From contig NZ_BAMX01000014.1 of assembly GCF_000963965.1 (NCBI RefSeq), forward strand, positions 124,001 to 188,000: a stretch of 64,000 nt of DNA. Reading direction: 5' to 3'. This stretch comes from Acetobacter orientalis (GTDB taxonomy: Bacteria > Pseudomonadota > Alphaproteobacteria > Acetobacterales > Acetobacteraceae). Positions 33,150 to 42,636 of this stretch are shown piece by piece (the stretch's first letter is position 1; each line of letters begins with the position of its first letter). The position numbers and the translations under genes are program-made. The notes beneath the pieces were generated by a model. The model made no database searches, had not been told where the DNA came from, and saw nothing but the letters and a program-made list of their open reading frames with translations.

Positions 33150-35879
33150 TCAATCGTCAGTGTCTTCGTCGTCTCTCATTATAGTGTGCAGTATTGTGTA
33201 ACATCTGACTTGCCTGCCGACCGTCGGCAGCGTCCGCTTTACGGTCATGCCTCGCGAGCCGACCTTCAGGAAGCCCGCATCGCGGATCGCTTTTGCCGCG
33301 TCTATGCCGGTCATTGATGTCGCTTTAAGATCGTCCCGGATGAAAGAGTCCCAGGTCACGGCTGGGATCACATAGTCGTAAAAGATAGCTCCATTGTTGT
33401 TCGCGCTGACTTGCTCGCGAAAGCCGACCCTGTTGGTTACGTTGGAGACGAAATCATCGGCCGTCCCCTCATGCCCTCCACCACTGGCTGTCTCGATCCG
33501 GCGCAGTGAATCAAAGCGCCGAAGGCCATGGCGCATCAGAAATTCGCGCAGGGCTTTGATCAGATTGATGTCTTCGCGTGATCCGTCGCCACCTCGGCTG
33601 TCGATCCAGTCGTCGTAAACGCGGCCGACTGCGGCCTCAGCCTCTCCTGCTTCCCACGGCAAGACGCCGAGCCAGATTGCCACTTCTCCAGCCGCTGCGA
33701 CGAGAGCAAAACGGTCGGCGACACGCTCTACCTGTCCGTCTATGCCGGAACGGACGTATTTTTCGCGAAACCGTGCAATCTGTCCGTTGATCAAGTCAAC
33801 GATATATTCCTGCCCATTGTCTTTGATCTCCTGCATGAGTTCGTTGATGAATTGCCGTCCCGCGACACCGTGACATTCCTTGCATTGTCCGGTCAGGTAT
33901 TTTGAAAAAGATGCAGGACCGTCGAAGCCATGGATGTTGTCGAAGGCGCCGTTCGTTTCGCTGACAAGGGCGTGGATGGACGGCATACGTGCGTCTTGCC
34001 CGCCCTGCATCGTGCCTGCGTCTGCGGCAATCTGATCTGAAAGACTTTTCTCCCCCGATGAGACAAAGATCAGTCGGAACGTCTTACCCTTCCGAAGCCC
34101 GACATCGCGTGTAGCCCGGTTTTTCCCCTCCCCATCGCTGGCCAGATAGACGATGTCGCCGATGGTTCGTCCCGGTGCATTTGTTGATTCGTCAAGAAAC
34201 GCACAGGTCTCAGACACGCGCTCAAGCAAGCCTTCCATTGCGTTCGCCGTCGATTTCCACTTCTTAATGATTGTGTTTCCGGGGTCGTTCGTGTCACCCC
34301 AGACGCTTGCTCCGACTGTCAACATGGTCGTCTTGCCGCGCGATGACCGGCCGTAGAAATGGAAACCGCCGCCGGGCACATTCAGTAGCGGCAGGAGAGG
34401 GCTTGCGAGTGCTGCTGAAATTGCGAAAATGAGACGGCTATTTCCCCGCGCGTATGCTGCGATACTTTCCTGCCAGCCCGTCAGTGTTCCGGCGGGGGTG
34501 TGCAGTGCTTTTAGCGCTTCTGTATCGACGTTATCGTTCTTGAAAATGATGCGCTCATCGCTGCTGCTCAGGACGTCTCCGCCCGGCACAATGAAAGTGT
34601 CGAAGACCCCCTTGCTCGATTCACTCCAGCCCACTTTGTCAACGATCTGGGTGAAGCTGTTGCAATAGATTTTCATGAAGAACGTCCTCAAATGCTGGGC
34701 CTGAGCCGGGTTAAAGCCAAACCCTAGTCCGGCCATCCTCGAAAAGAGGTCGCTCTTTACGTTTGAAATTTCTCTCTTGGGGGCAACAAACGTCTGGACG
34801 CGGCCTTGGTCGTTCTTCCAGCGCAAAAGCAATCCTGCGTCAGCCGCTGATCTCGTATCGACGGCAGAGATGACTTCGAATGGCCGGGTCGTCACTTCGA
34901 TTTCGGTGTCAGAGGCAAACTCTTTGGAGGACGGTGCCGGCATCAGATAGACCAGCCCTGACGGGGTCATGACGTAATTTTTCGGGTATTCAACCCCGCC
35001 ATCGCTGTCGGCATCTGCGATTTCATGCGCTGCGACTGCTGCATCGACAATCGACTGATAATCGATGTTCTCGCCTTCCGTCGGCTGGCGTCCGGGCTTC
35101 CAGTCGTCTGGTAATCTGTCAGGAAGGGTGGCGACTTTGACCGCAGGAGACGCGCTGTCTGCCGGCTGATCTTCGTCAATGCACAGTGCCATCGCACATG
35201 CGCGTTTTAGCCCAGATTCACTTGCGTCAGGCCAAATCGTGACTGCGCGTCCTCGAAGTTGCGACAAGTCGGCTTTTCGGATGTTATTTGGATCAATCGC
35301 AACGACGACAGTGTCTTTTACAAGTTTCTGCAATTCATCTGCTGATGCTTCGTCAACAGTGACAACGACAGGCAGTGATTTTGCACGCGCAAGCATTTCG
35401 GCGCGATAAAGGGGGAGGACAGGAAACAGTTTATTCTGTTCAGCCTTATCGATTACATGCCATGCCGGATGACCATCTTTCGTGCCGTAGACTATTGTTT
35501 TGCGGTCGCTTCCGCAATTCAGGACGGCGCAAATTACGTTTTGCTCTGCATTGCAATAAACGTAAATAGCATCAGGTTTCAGTCGCTGAAATGCGTCGAT
35601 CGCCGGATATTTTTTGGTCGGGATTTCAGGACAGAGTTCGCCTGGGCGGATTGCTTTCGGTTGCCGTTTCGGCTTTTTCGCCTTTTCGTCAGCCTGCTGT
35701 GCTGGCGGGGGAGAATAGGTCGTCGGCATCTGGATCACATCAGCAGACGCATCAGCGGAACGGCTGATGGGACGTTTCCCCTTGAACGGGTTGCTGGTTT
35801 TGTTCATGACTTGCGTCATATTCATCGTCTTCATCCATTTTTTGGAGAAAACGCTTGACTCGCCGCCAAAAACACGCAT
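33150..35879 (-). CDS. DUF927 domain protein with Toprim-like region (element primase-helicase)
   Basis: This 909-residue protein is of the type found in integrative elements and phage satellites. A Toprim-like segment lies in about residues 155-235 (PVVVTVDEASADE, then GRAVTIWPDASESGLKRA). The DUF927/SF3-like P-loop part follows, with GGGFHFYGRSSRGKTTMLTV as Walker A near residue 510 and AFLDESTNAPG as Walker B. The rest is a helical C-terminal region. It probably unwinds DNA at the element origin together with the RepB-type primase. It ends at a strong terminator and is transcribed toward the iteron-like field. Confidence 0.8.
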   Translation of the reverse strand: MRVFGGESSVFSKKWMKTMNMTQVMNKTSNPFKGKRPISRSADASADVIQMPTTYSPPPAQQADEKAKKPKRQPKAIRPGELCPEIPTKKYPAIDAFQRLKPDAIYVYCNAEQNVICAVLNCGSDRKTIVYGTKDGHPAWHVIDKAEQNKLFPVLPLYRAEMLARAKSLPVVVTVDEASADELQKLVKDTVVVAIDPNNIRKADLSQLRGRAVTIWPDASESGLKRACAMALCIDEDQPADSASPAVKVATLPDRLPDDWKPGRQPTEGENIDYQSIVDAAVAAHEIADADSDGGVEYPKNYVMTPSGLVYLMPAPSSKEFASDTEIEVTTRPFEVISAVDTRSAADAGLLLRWKNDQGRVQTFVAPKREISNVKSDLFSRMAGLGFGFNPAQAQHLRTFFMKIYCNSFTQIVDKVGWSESSKGVFDTFIVPGGDVLSSSDERIIFKNDNVDTEALKALHTPAGTLTGWQESIAAYARGNSRLIFAISAALASPLLPLLNVPGGGFHFYGRSSRGKTTMLTVGASVWGDTNDPGNTIIKKWKSTANAMEGLLERVSETCAFLDESTNAPGRTIGDIVYLASDGEGKNRATRDVGLRKGKTFRLIFVSSGEKSLSDQIAADAGTMQGGQDARMPSIHALVSETNGAFDNIHGFDGPASFSKYLTGQCKECHGVAGRQFINELMQEIKDNGQEYIVDLINGQIARFREKYVRSGIDGQVERVADRFALVAAAGEVAIWLGVLPWEAGEAEAAVGRVYDDWIDSRGGDGSREDINLIKALREFLMRHGLRRFDSLRRIETASGGGHEGTADDFVSNVTNRVGFREQVSANNNGAIFYDYVIPAVTWDSFIRDDLKATSMTGIDAAKAIRDAGFLKVGSRGMTVKRTLPTVGRQVRCYTILHTIMRDDEDTDD

Positions 35880-35986
35880 ATCAAAAGGAAGCGATTCTCT
35901 CGTCGATATATGTGTGTGTTTTTGGTGGCGCTAGTTCATCCTGTGGCGGGATGGGTCAGCGTTTTTCTCGTTTAGGGGGTATCCGC

Positions 35987-36298
35987 TTAGGCGGCTAGGT
36001 TGCTTTCGGCCTGCGCTTCTCGGCGACGGGCCGCGTCCGCTTTTGTCGGACGGCCGCGCTTGGCGGGGATCACTGTTGCATCAGCCTGCTGCTCAACCCA
36101 TTTTTCGACATCAGCGAGGCGATACCTGACCGTTCCGCCCAGATGGAAGTGCCTAATCGGGGGAGGGGGATTGCGATGCGCGGGAATACGGCCTGAACGC
36201 AGGCGATACAGATAGTCAGCAGACACGCTCAGAAGAGCGGCGACTTCCGCTTCAGTCATCGAAAAAGATGCGATCTTGGAATTTGGAACAGCAGACAT
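35987..36298 (-). CDS. AlpA/excisionase-type HTH protein
   Basis: This 103-residue DNA-binding protein has a MerR-like winged helix: MTEAEVAALLSVSADYLYRL, then HFHLGGTVRYRLADVEKWVE (about residues 13-72). A basic tail (AKRGRPTKADAARRREAQ) follows. AlpA-type proteins control integrase expression or act as excisionases. Its place next to the right end of the element, within 550 bp of the tRNA scar, fits an excisionase, although no integrase gene is in the window. It is upstream of the DUF927 gene on the same strand. Confidence 0.75.
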   Translation of the reverse strand: MSAVPNSKIASFSMTEAEVAALLSVSADYLYRLRSGRIPAHRNPPPPIRHFHLGGTVRYRLADVEKWVEQQADATVIPAKRGRPTKADAARRREAQAESNLAA

Positions 36299-36826
36299 GA
36301 CTCAGCGTGCCCTCTTTTAGAGGTTAATGCCGGGTCGGTAAGCAGGGTGGCTTCTGGTCGAGCGTTTGACAGCGGCTGCAACTCTGCAAACGTGGTATCC
36401 ACCTTTTATTCCCGCCGTGCCCCAGGGGGGATTCCACGACGGAGGCTTCAACCGCACACTCCCTATCGCAATTTATAACGCGCTTCCCGGCAAAAGCCGC
36501 GAACAGACGCGAGTCTATCCCTTACTTCCGCCCAGCGCACGCATCGGCCCGCTAGACTATTTCTCAATATAGAGGTTGCCGGATCGGATTTCAATGGATA
36601 TTTTCGGTTTCAGTGAGTTTTTTTATTCACACAAAGGGTCACGGAAACGTGAGTGAGAGAGGGTTAGACCCCGGCAGATTGTGCAAATTCTTGTGCAAAT
36701 CCGTGCAAATGGGCGACCGGACGCGACCGCCTCTGACCGACTTAAACCGGCTTAGACCGAAAATAAATGTATTCATATCAATGAGTTATGGAAAATATCC
36801 AATAAAATCAAAGGGGCGCATTCCGT
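36299..36826. other. Right-end region of the mobile element
   Basis: This stretch of about 530 bp has no convincing gene; a 68-codon plus-strand frame at 36366 lacks a ribosome-binding site. It contains three direct GTGCAAAT repeats and several GACCG/AAACCGG blocks (36713-36760) shortly before the tRNA fragment. This matches the arm-site architecture of tyrosine-recombinase attachment regions. Confidence 0.55.
36681..36710 (+). repeat. Triple GTGCAAAT direct repeat, candidate integrase/excisionase arm sites
   Basis: GTGCAAAT occurs at 36681, 36693 and 36703, spaced 12 and 10 bases apart, on one face of the helix and 117 bases from the tRNA crossover point. Confidence 0.5.
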
Positions 36827-36884
<58 letters not shown>

Positions 36885-37033
36885 AAGTTCTGCTGAGAAT
36901 TAATTGGAAATGGTTGTATATATGACCGTTTTTTCCTTAATATGCCCTCAGAGCGTAGTCTTTGTGGAATAGGTTCCAGCCGTACTTTTTTGCTTGGTTT
37001 TCCATGGGGGATGTGCTGAGAACATAAGACCTC

Positions 37034-38167
37034 TTAGTGTCGTACCTGTTGCGCGGCGGTAGGCAGATCAATCGATACCAGAAGAAATGGTGGCTTGATT
37101 AAGGAGTGCCCCTGATGAAACTGGGGCAAACGATCCAGTTGCGCGATAGGGATCCATAGTCGGCCATCGGCGGCCAAAGTTGGAGCATCAGCCCAGTGCA
37201 GGCGTGGGTCAGACATCACTTTGCTGATCTGTCCGGAACTATCCCGTTGATAGAGGCTATTTTCTTTCAGGTTGGTAAAATAAAGTGTCCCCTCTGCATC
37301 CATGGCGCTACCACCTATTGGGGGTAAATCTGCCCAAGGCTGGATGGCTGCGGCCAGTGTCTCTGGCGATACGGTTGGGTCATCAAGCAAGGCCGTCGGT
37401 GCCCGAGACCATGGGCCTTCCATGGGCCCGAAATAAAGCCATGTTCCATCAGGGCTGACTTCCAACGGATCCACATTGACCAAAAGCGGTTGGTTGGGAT
37501 GGCTTTCGACAATATGGCCTTCCATGACGATAGGGCGTTCAGGCTGTGCATGTGTTGAGGCATGGTTTTCCAACACACGTCGCGCTTGCCCTGTTTCGAG
37601 ATCAAGGACAATCAAAGCCGCCCTGCCTGCATCGGTCAGATACGCATGGCGATCGTTGAAGCGGATATCGTCAACATAGCTTCCGGTCTGGGCAATATTT
37701 GGTTCTAGAGGGTAAATACGCAGGATATGACCGGTTGCAGGATCAATACGGACAAGTTTAGCCCCACCGGGCACCGGTGCACCGCCAAAAGACGGTGTGC
37801 CGGTGTCTACAACCCACAGTGTGCCGTCTGGGGCCGTATGAAGCGCATTGACACTGACAAAGTGGTGCGTTGCGTCCTGTCCGGGTTTCCATGCGTTCCA
37901 CTCGACATTGGGAAACGGTGCAACGTCTTTATTTTTGGTCAGGATGCCCACGGCAGGCCCGCTAAACCCTGTCCAACGCGGCCCTGCCACAAAGACATGC
38001 CCCTTGGCCAAGGTGACAGCATTCCAGTCTAGGGAAGATGAGGTGGCCTCAATCCTGAGTGTCTGCGCCTGAGAGAGTGTGGGGAGTGCGTAAGCGGACA
38101 CGGCTCCCATAATGAGGGTTGTGGCAAATTTGCGAAGATGGCTTCGAATTTTGCTGTGATGAGGCAT
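37034..38167 (-). CDS. Secreted Yellow/major royal jelly (MRJP) family protein
   Basis: This 377-residue protein has an N-terminal signal peptide (about residues 12-34, ending YALPTLSQAQ) and a six-bladed beta-propeller of the Yellow/MRJP type. Visible features are HVFVAGPRW near 52, VNALHTAPDGTLWVVDTG, SYVDDIRFNDRHAYLTDAG, PDGTWLYFGP and GGSAMDAEGTLYFTNL. Bacterial members are of uncertain function, sometimes annotated as L-dopachrome tautomerase-related or SMP-30-like. It is 1 bp from a cupin gene and downstream of an oxidoreductase gene, suggesting one operon possibly regulated by the HxlR protein. Confidence 0.75.
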   Translation of the reverse strand: MPHHSKIRSHLRKFATTLIMGAVSAYALPTLSQAQTLRIEATSSSLDWNAVTLAKGHVFVAGPRWTGFSGPAVGILTKNKDVAPFPNVEWNAWKPGQDATHHFVSVNALHTAPDGTLWVVDTGTPSFGGAPVPGGAKLVRIDPATGHILRIYPLEPNIAQTGSYVDDIRFNDRHAYLTDAGRAALIVLDLETGQARRVLENHASTHAQPERPIVMEGHIVESHPNQPLLVNVDPLEVSPDGTWLYFGPMEGPWSRAPTALLDDPTVSPETLAAAIQPWADLPPIGGSAMDAEGTLYFTNLKENSLYQRDSSGQISKVMSDPRLHWADAPTLAADGRLWIPIAQLDRLPQFHQGHSLIKPPFLLVSIDLPTAAQQVRH

Positions 38168-38168
38168 G

Positions 38169-38603
38169 TCAGAGGCTCGCTATAAAACTGGTGGGGGTTC
38201 CATCAGCAGAATTAACGAATATTACATCATCCGGTGCACGGCGTGGTGTGTCTATGGCCAGAAAGATAACAGGATTGCGCAGGATACGTGGCAGAGCATG
38301 CACCGCACGCCGGGGGAAGACCAGAAGATGACCGGGGGCAAAGGGGGCTTCATCGGCGGGATCATCAATCCAGAAGGTGCCTTCTCCTGAGAGCACATGC
38401 AACACCTCGTCACACTGGGTGTGATAATGTGGCGGCACGTCTCGATAAATGCGGAACACCCGAATACTGGCCTCTGGTTTATCTGTCAGATAGGTATCCA
38501 GAAGCATTGTGTCGGCTGTTTCTGGAAATGCCTCTGCAATCTTATTCAGATCAAACCGGCCACCGGTGCGGTTCAGGGTCATCAGATGCTCTTCTTCGAT
38601 CAT
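38169..38603 (-). CDS. Cupin-domain protein
   Basis: This small single-domain cupin has 144 residues. The conserved metal-binding motif PPHYHTQCDEVLHVLSGEGTF (histidines and glutamate of motif 1) lies around residues 57-77, with APGHLLVFPRRAVHAL as motif 2. It is probably a metal-dependent isomerase, dioxygenase or sugar/carboxylate-binding protein; the substrate cannot be told. It lies 48 bp after the dehydrogenase gene and abuts the MRJP gene. The start ATG 38603 follows AAAGAAGA; a second in-frame ATG is at residue 8. Confidence 0.75.
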   Translation of the reverse strand: MIEEEHLMTLNRTGGRFDLNKIAEAFPETADTMLLDTYLTDKPEASIRVFRIYRDVPPHYHTQCDEVLHVLSGEGTFWIDDPADEAPFAPGHLLVFPRRAVHALPRILRNPVIFLAIDTPRRAPDDVIFVNSADGTPTSFIASL

Positions 38604-38651
38604 GGTTTTCTTCTTTAAACGTAAAGTGTTTGGGAGAAGGCGGCAGATGGC

Positions 38652-39671
38652 TCAGGCAGGAAAACCTTCAAGCACAATTTTCCCTTTGGTCTGACCGCTT
38701 TCAATCAAGGCATGGGCTTTGCGCAGTGTGGCGGCTGTAATACTGCCGAGATTTTGGCCAAGCGTGGTACGAAGTTGCCCTTCGTCCACAAGGCGGGAGA
38801 TCTCGTTGAGAATATTTCCCTGAACGCTTAGGTCTGCCGTTTCAAAAGCAGAGCGTGTGAACATCCATTCCCAATGGAGGGACAGACTCTTCTTTTTGAG
38901 GAGAAGGGCGTTGAGTTCACTCGGGTCATCAATCAGGCCTAAATGCCCTTGGGGTGCAATCAGGTCGACGATATCTGCCAGATGCTGCTCTGTCTGGGTG
39001 GTAGAAAAAACAAACCCTGGTGTACCGATAGGCAGTTTTGCAATTTGTGGTGCCAAAGGCTGACTGTGATCCACAACATAGTGTGCACCAAGTGAGGTCA
39101 CCCAATCTTGTGTTTCCGGGCGGGACGCAGTGGCGATAATGGTGAGACCGGTTAAAGCTCGGGCGAGTTGAATAGCCACAGAGCCAACCCCGCCAGCACC
39201 GCCAATAATAAGAAGGGCAGGGGCTGCGCCCGGAACGGAGCGACGAATATCCAGACGATCAAAAAGCATTTCCCACGCCGTAAGGGCAGTCAGGGGGAGG
39301 GCCGCGGCTTCAGCCCAGTTCAGGGAGAGGGGTTTACGCCCGACAAGGCGCTCATCAACCAGATGAAACGCAGCATTGGTGCCTGAGCGGTTGAGAGCAC
39401 CTGCATAAAACACCTCATCGCCTACGGAGAAGCCGGTCACATCAGCACCAACCGCAACAACAGTTCCGGCGGCATCCCACCCGAGAACCCGCCATTGCTC
39501 CTTCTCCGGTGCGGCACTGCGGCGCACTTTGGTATCAACTGGGTTCACCGATATGGCTTTGATCTCTACCAGCAGATCTCGGCCAGAAGGTGTGGGCTTT
39601 GGCAGTTCAATGTCCTGAAGGGAGGCGGGATTTTCTATGGGAAGCGATGTTTGATAGCCAATGGCACGCAT
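38652..39671 (-). CDS. Zinc-type alcohol dehydrogenase-like quinone oxidoreductase
   Basis: This is an NADPH-dependent oxidoreductase of the medium-chain dehydrogenase superfamily, 339 residues long. The N-terminal GroES-like domain has VNPVDTKVRR and LGWDAAGTVVAVG. The Rossmann motif is IIGGAGGVGSVAIQLAR near residue 155, followed by the ATASRPE NADP-binding turn. No structural zinc cysteine cluster is visible, as in YogA/ZADH-type quinone reductases. It diverges from an HxlR regulator gene across about 100 bp, so the regulator probably responds to an electrophile or quinone and controls it. Confidence 0.85.
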   Translation of the reverse strand: MRAIGYQTSLPIENPASLQDIELPKPTPSGRDLLVEIKAISVNPVDTKVRRSAAPEKEQWRVLGWDAAGTVVAVGADVTGFSVGDEVFYAGALNRSGTNAAFHLVDERLVGRKPLSLNWAEAAALPLTALTAWEMLFDRLDIRRSVPGAAPALLIIGGAGGVGSVAIQLARALTGLTIIATASRPETQDWVTSLGAHYVVDHSQPLAPQIAKLPIGTPGFVFSTTQTEQHLADIVDLIAPQGHLGLIDDPSELNALLLKKKSLSLHWEWMFTRSAFETADLSVQGNILNEISRLVDEGQLRTTLGQNLGSITAATLRKAHALIESGQTKGKIVLEGFPA

Positions 39672-39771
39672 GATGTTTGTTCCTGTATTGAGTAAGGAAC
39701 AGGGTGAGCGTTATGCTGATTTTGAACAAGAACGCACTTTTAACGCCCATAGTGTCGGAAATGATACCGTT

Positions 39772-40107
39772 ATGACCCGGATACGCCATAAATCGCTTGA
39801 ATGCAGCCCCGGTTGCGCCGTTGAGGCAACGCTTCAACTGATTGATGGAAAATGGAAAGGAGTGATCCTGTATCATCTGTTTCAGGGAACACTGCGGTTT
39901 AACGAAATCCGTAAACGCCTTCCCAATATCACCCAGAGAATGCTGACAACGCAGTTGCGTGAATTGGAGCGTGATGGCTTCGTTTTAAGAACCGTCTACC
40001 CAGAAGTGCCCCCAAAGGTGGAATACAGCCTGGCCCCAAGGGGGCGAACATTGGAACCGGTCATCATGGCACTGAAGAAATGGGGAGATGAGCATACTCA
40101 ATTCTAG
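39772..40107 (+). CDS. HxlR-family transcriptional regulator
   Basis: This winged-helix regulator starts most plausibly at ATG 39772, giving 111 residues; the longer frame from 39661 overlaps the divergent gene. It shows the HxlR core: LIDGKWKGVILYHLFQGTLR, NEIRKRLPNITQRMLTTQLR, LERDGFVLR and the wing YPEVPPKVEYSL. Cysteines at residues 11 and 15 (ECSPGC) match the redox-sensing Cys of YodB/HypR-type members. It likely represses the divergent oxidoreductase-cupin operon until quinones or electrophiles modify these cysteines. Confidence 0.85.
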   Translation: MTRIRHKSLECSPGCAVEATLQLIDGKWKGVILYHLFQGTLRFNEIRKRLPNITQRMLTTQLRELERDGFVLRTVYPEVPPKVEYSLAPRGRTLEPVIMALKKWGDEHTQF

Positions 40108-40467
40108 CATAAACATGATGTTTGCGCAGATTAGGAGTTGCCAGTCTTTCTGGCTTGGGTGTTTTTAAACAGAGAAATGACGATAATGGAGGGAAATGGA
40201 ATATCGGCTGTTCGGTATAAAAATTAGACAAACAGCCATTCTTGAGGTCAAGCTTCATAAGGGCTAAGGCCTGAGACCTGCTCCATCAAATGAATCTGTA
40301 AGAACACTATACACGTCAGCTCGATACCTTGAAACGGCAGCTGACACTACAGGCAGTTGTGCAAAGTCTGATTAAGGTCGTTGCTTTCTATCATTTTCAG
40401 GAAGGACGGATCTGCCCGATCGATGAACTCACGCACGTTCTGCAAGATCATGGCAGTGGTCAGGTTT
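40108..40467. other. Intergenic region with a possible gene remnant
   Basis: No intact gene is visible. On the plus strand an open frame of about 64 codons from 40302 to 40493 reads as plausible protein (TRQLDTLKRQLTLQAVVQSL, then FYHFQEGRICPIDEL) but begins right after a stop and lacks a start with ribosome-binding site. It may be the tail of a decayed gene. Confidence 0.4.
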
Positions 40468-41259
40468 TCAGTAAGTTAAATGGTGTGGAATGATCTTCCA
40501 CAGTGGATTATCCGGGTTGGCTAGCAGTTTGATGGTTAGGGCAAGAGACATAACGACCAGTAAGGGGCGGATGCCTTTGCCCCCAAAACGCATGGCAAGC
40601 CACGCGCCGACCTGATTACCTAGAACGTTGGCGCCCGCCATGCCAAAACCGAGCAGCCATAAAACCTTGCCCCCGGCAATCATGGCGGTCAGCCCGGCAA
40701 GGTTGGTCAGAAGGTTGAGGAATTTGGTATTGGCAATAGCGCGCACTAGGCCAAGGCCAGCAAAGGCAACCAGAACGGTTGTCAGGAACGAGCCAGCGCC
40801 GGGGCCAAAAAAGCCATCGTAAAACCCTACGGCTGTAATGCAGGCCGTAATACCCCATCGGTTCAACCGAGCCTGACGGTCTACCGCACTCATGGGCGGT
40901 GCCAGCAGAAAATAGATGGCCATAGCTATAAGAAGCAGCGGGACAATAGCGGACAAAAACACAGGGTTGATGAATTGAACGGCTGTGGCACCCGCCAGAG
41001 AGCCGAGAAAAGCGCCTACTGCCGGTAGGGCAAACTGAGAGATATCGACATGCCCGGCTTTGAGAAAGGTCAGGAACGCCGAGAACGTGCCGATACTACT
41101 TTGAAGCTTGTTCGTCGCTAGAGCTGAGACGGGAGGGATCCCGGCTGCCATCAGGGCGGGAATGGTGAGAAGACCCCCGCCGCCTGCCAGAGCATCAATA
41201 CAGCCTGCGATAAAGGCGGTTGTGATCAGGAAGAAAATAGTTTCTAGAGAAAAATGCAT
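40468..41259 (-). CDS. TSUP/TauE-SafE family membrane transporter
   Basis: This inner-membrane exporter of about 263 residues has eight predicted helices. The start ATG 41259 (MHFSLETIFFLITTAFIAG) is preferred over the frame from 41334, which overlaps the exonuclease gene. Family motifs are CIDALAGGGGLLTIPALMAAG and ATNKLQSSIGTF in the first repeat, with YDGFFGPGAGSFL and ANTKFLNLLTNLAGL in the second. TSUP proteins move sulfite, sulfoacetate or related organosulfur anions, and the exact substrate is not predictable. It is 47 bp downstream of the exonuclease gene. Confidence 0.85.
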   Translation of the reverse strand: MHFSLETIFFLITTAFIAGCIDALAGGGGLLTIPALMAAGIPPVSALATNKLQSSIGTFSAFLTFLKAGHVDISQFALPAVGAFLGSLAGATAVQFINPVFLSAIVPLLLIAMAIYFLLAPPMSAVDRQARLNRWGITACITAVGFYDGFFGPGAGSFLTTVLVAFAGLGLVRAIANTKFLNLLTNLAGLTAMIAGGKVLWLLGFGMAGANVLGNQVGAWLAMRFGGKGIRPLLVVMSLALTIKLLANPDNPLWKIIPHHLTY

Positions 41260-41306
41260 AAGGAACAAAAACCTGATCTGAAGTGTTGTAGCGGAAGGGT
41301 ACTCTC

Positions 41307-42197
41307 TTAGGCACGGGCTGAGAAACGATCCCATGCGGTAATTTCACGGGTGAGCAGGGCGACCTCACGAAGATAGATCTCTGTTTTCAGGAAATGCAGT
41401 TCGTCTTCTTTTTGCGCCTGCGGCACTTCGGTAAACCACGCTTTGGGGCGACCATCTGTGCCGTCATTCCAGCGGTAGCCACGGGCCTTGAGCTTATCTT
41501 TAAGGTCAAAGGGGGCATTCTCCGCCCAGATCTGCCAGCGGGGTTGTCGCGCTTCCTGAAGCAGGGCGGAGAGGGCTGGGGTCTGTGTTTTAGGCAGACG
41601 TGTGCTGAGCAAGGTAACACCCGCCAGACAATCATCAGCAGCCCGGTGTCCCTCAAAAAACCACCCGGCCTGCATGACGAGATAACCAAGGCTGCGCCCT
41701 TCATAGCCTTCTGCCTGCCAAGGCACATCTTCCATGGAACAGGCCCAGGGTAGTGTTGAAAACCCCTCCCAGAAGCGTTCGGCAAACAGCCTGTCAAAGC
41801 GGGCGTTATGGGCGACGATGAGGGCTGCCTGGGCCGCGAACTGGGCGACCTCTTCAGGCGCGATGGTTTTACCTGCAACCATCTCCTGTGTGATGCCGGT
41901 AAGGGCTGTAATGTCGGGAGGGATGGGGTGGGAAGGCTCTCTCAGACGATTGAAGGGCGGTAAGGTGCCGAGAATATGCCCATCCAGCGTATAGACAAAG
42001 GGCACCATTCCGAATTCGATGATTTCATGACAGGCAGGGTCGAGGCCGGTTGTTTCAAGATCCAGAAAAAGGCCCACACGGGTCTGATCACGCGGCACCT
42101 GTGTCTCAAGCGGAAGGGGCGCGATACGACGTAAAACCCGGTAAGCACCCGTGGCTTCCAAGGTGCGTGCCTGATCTTCCAGCGAGGTGTGTTGCAT
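41307..42197 (-). CDS. DnaQ-like 3'-5' exonuclease
   Basis: This 296-residue protein has a DEDDh exonuclease domain: GLFLDLETTGLD (Asp46 and Glu48), LIVAHNARFDR and HRAADDCLAGV (the H and D of Exo III). A C-terminal region of about 100 residues is shared with DNA polymerase III epsilon-like proteins of alphaproteobacteria (RWQIWAENAPFDLKDKLKARGYRW, DUF-like). It is probably a stand-alone DNA/RNA-processing or proofreading-related nuclease in the cytoplasm. The catalytic residues all appear intact. Confidence 0.85.
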   Translation of the reverse strand: MQHTSLEDQARTLEATGAYRVLRRIAPLPLETQVPRDQTRVGLFLDLETTGLDPACHEIIEFGMVPFVYTLDGHILGTLPPFNRLREPSHPIPPDITALTGITQEMVAGKTIAPEEVAQFAAQAALIVAHNARFDRLFAERFWEGFSTLPWACSMEDVPWQAEGYEGRSLGYLVMQAGWFFEGHRAADDCLAGVTLLSTRLPKTQTPALSALLQEARQPRWQIWAENAPFDLKDKLKARGYRWNDGTDGRPKAWFTEVPQAQKEDELHFLKTEIYLREVALLTREITAWDRFSARA

Positions 42198-42636
42198 AGA
42201 AGCGCTCCCTTAAAGCCTGATGTGATAAACAGGAGGCAATCCGTTACAGGCTGTGACAGCATTAGAAGGAGGAAGTCTCATGCTTAAAAGGTAAAACGAA
42301 CTCATCAGTTCTATCTGGGTTCGGGCAGAAAAAATACATACCTTACAGTTTCACTTCCATCGATAAGTCTGTGAAACACAACACTCGGCTCCAATCAACA
42401 CATTAAGAGGTTCTGAGCGTAAATCATGAGGTAGGTCATAAGAGCCCATGGTCACTACCTCTCTCTCTAACATAACGACCCACCCCCTCCAGCAGACCGT
42501 AGCAGCGGCATACTGTCCGCTGCTCGGCTTAGTGGGACGTAGGTTATGGAGACTTTTATAAACATATCTCGAGACAGGAGATGTTCTCTCAGCTGAGTAA
42601 TAAAATATTTTTTTGATTATAGAGGTTTTCTTAACT
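42198..42636. other. Intergenic stretch, no gene recognised
   Basis: This stretch of about 440 bp separates the exonuclease start from the convergent end of the aldolase operon. I see no RNA gene or clear terminator. It should hold the exonuclease promoter. Confidence 0.45.

Noticed and set aside
36366-36572. A 68-codon plus-strand reading frame at the right end of the element
   Set aside because: It starts at TTG without a ribosome-binding site, has no recognisable features and lies in the att-proximal non-coding region.
40302-40493. Plus-strand frame of about 64 codons with protein-like composition
   Set aside because: It begins directly after a stop codon, has no supported start and overlaps the convergent transporter gene. 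At best it is the tail of a decayed gene.
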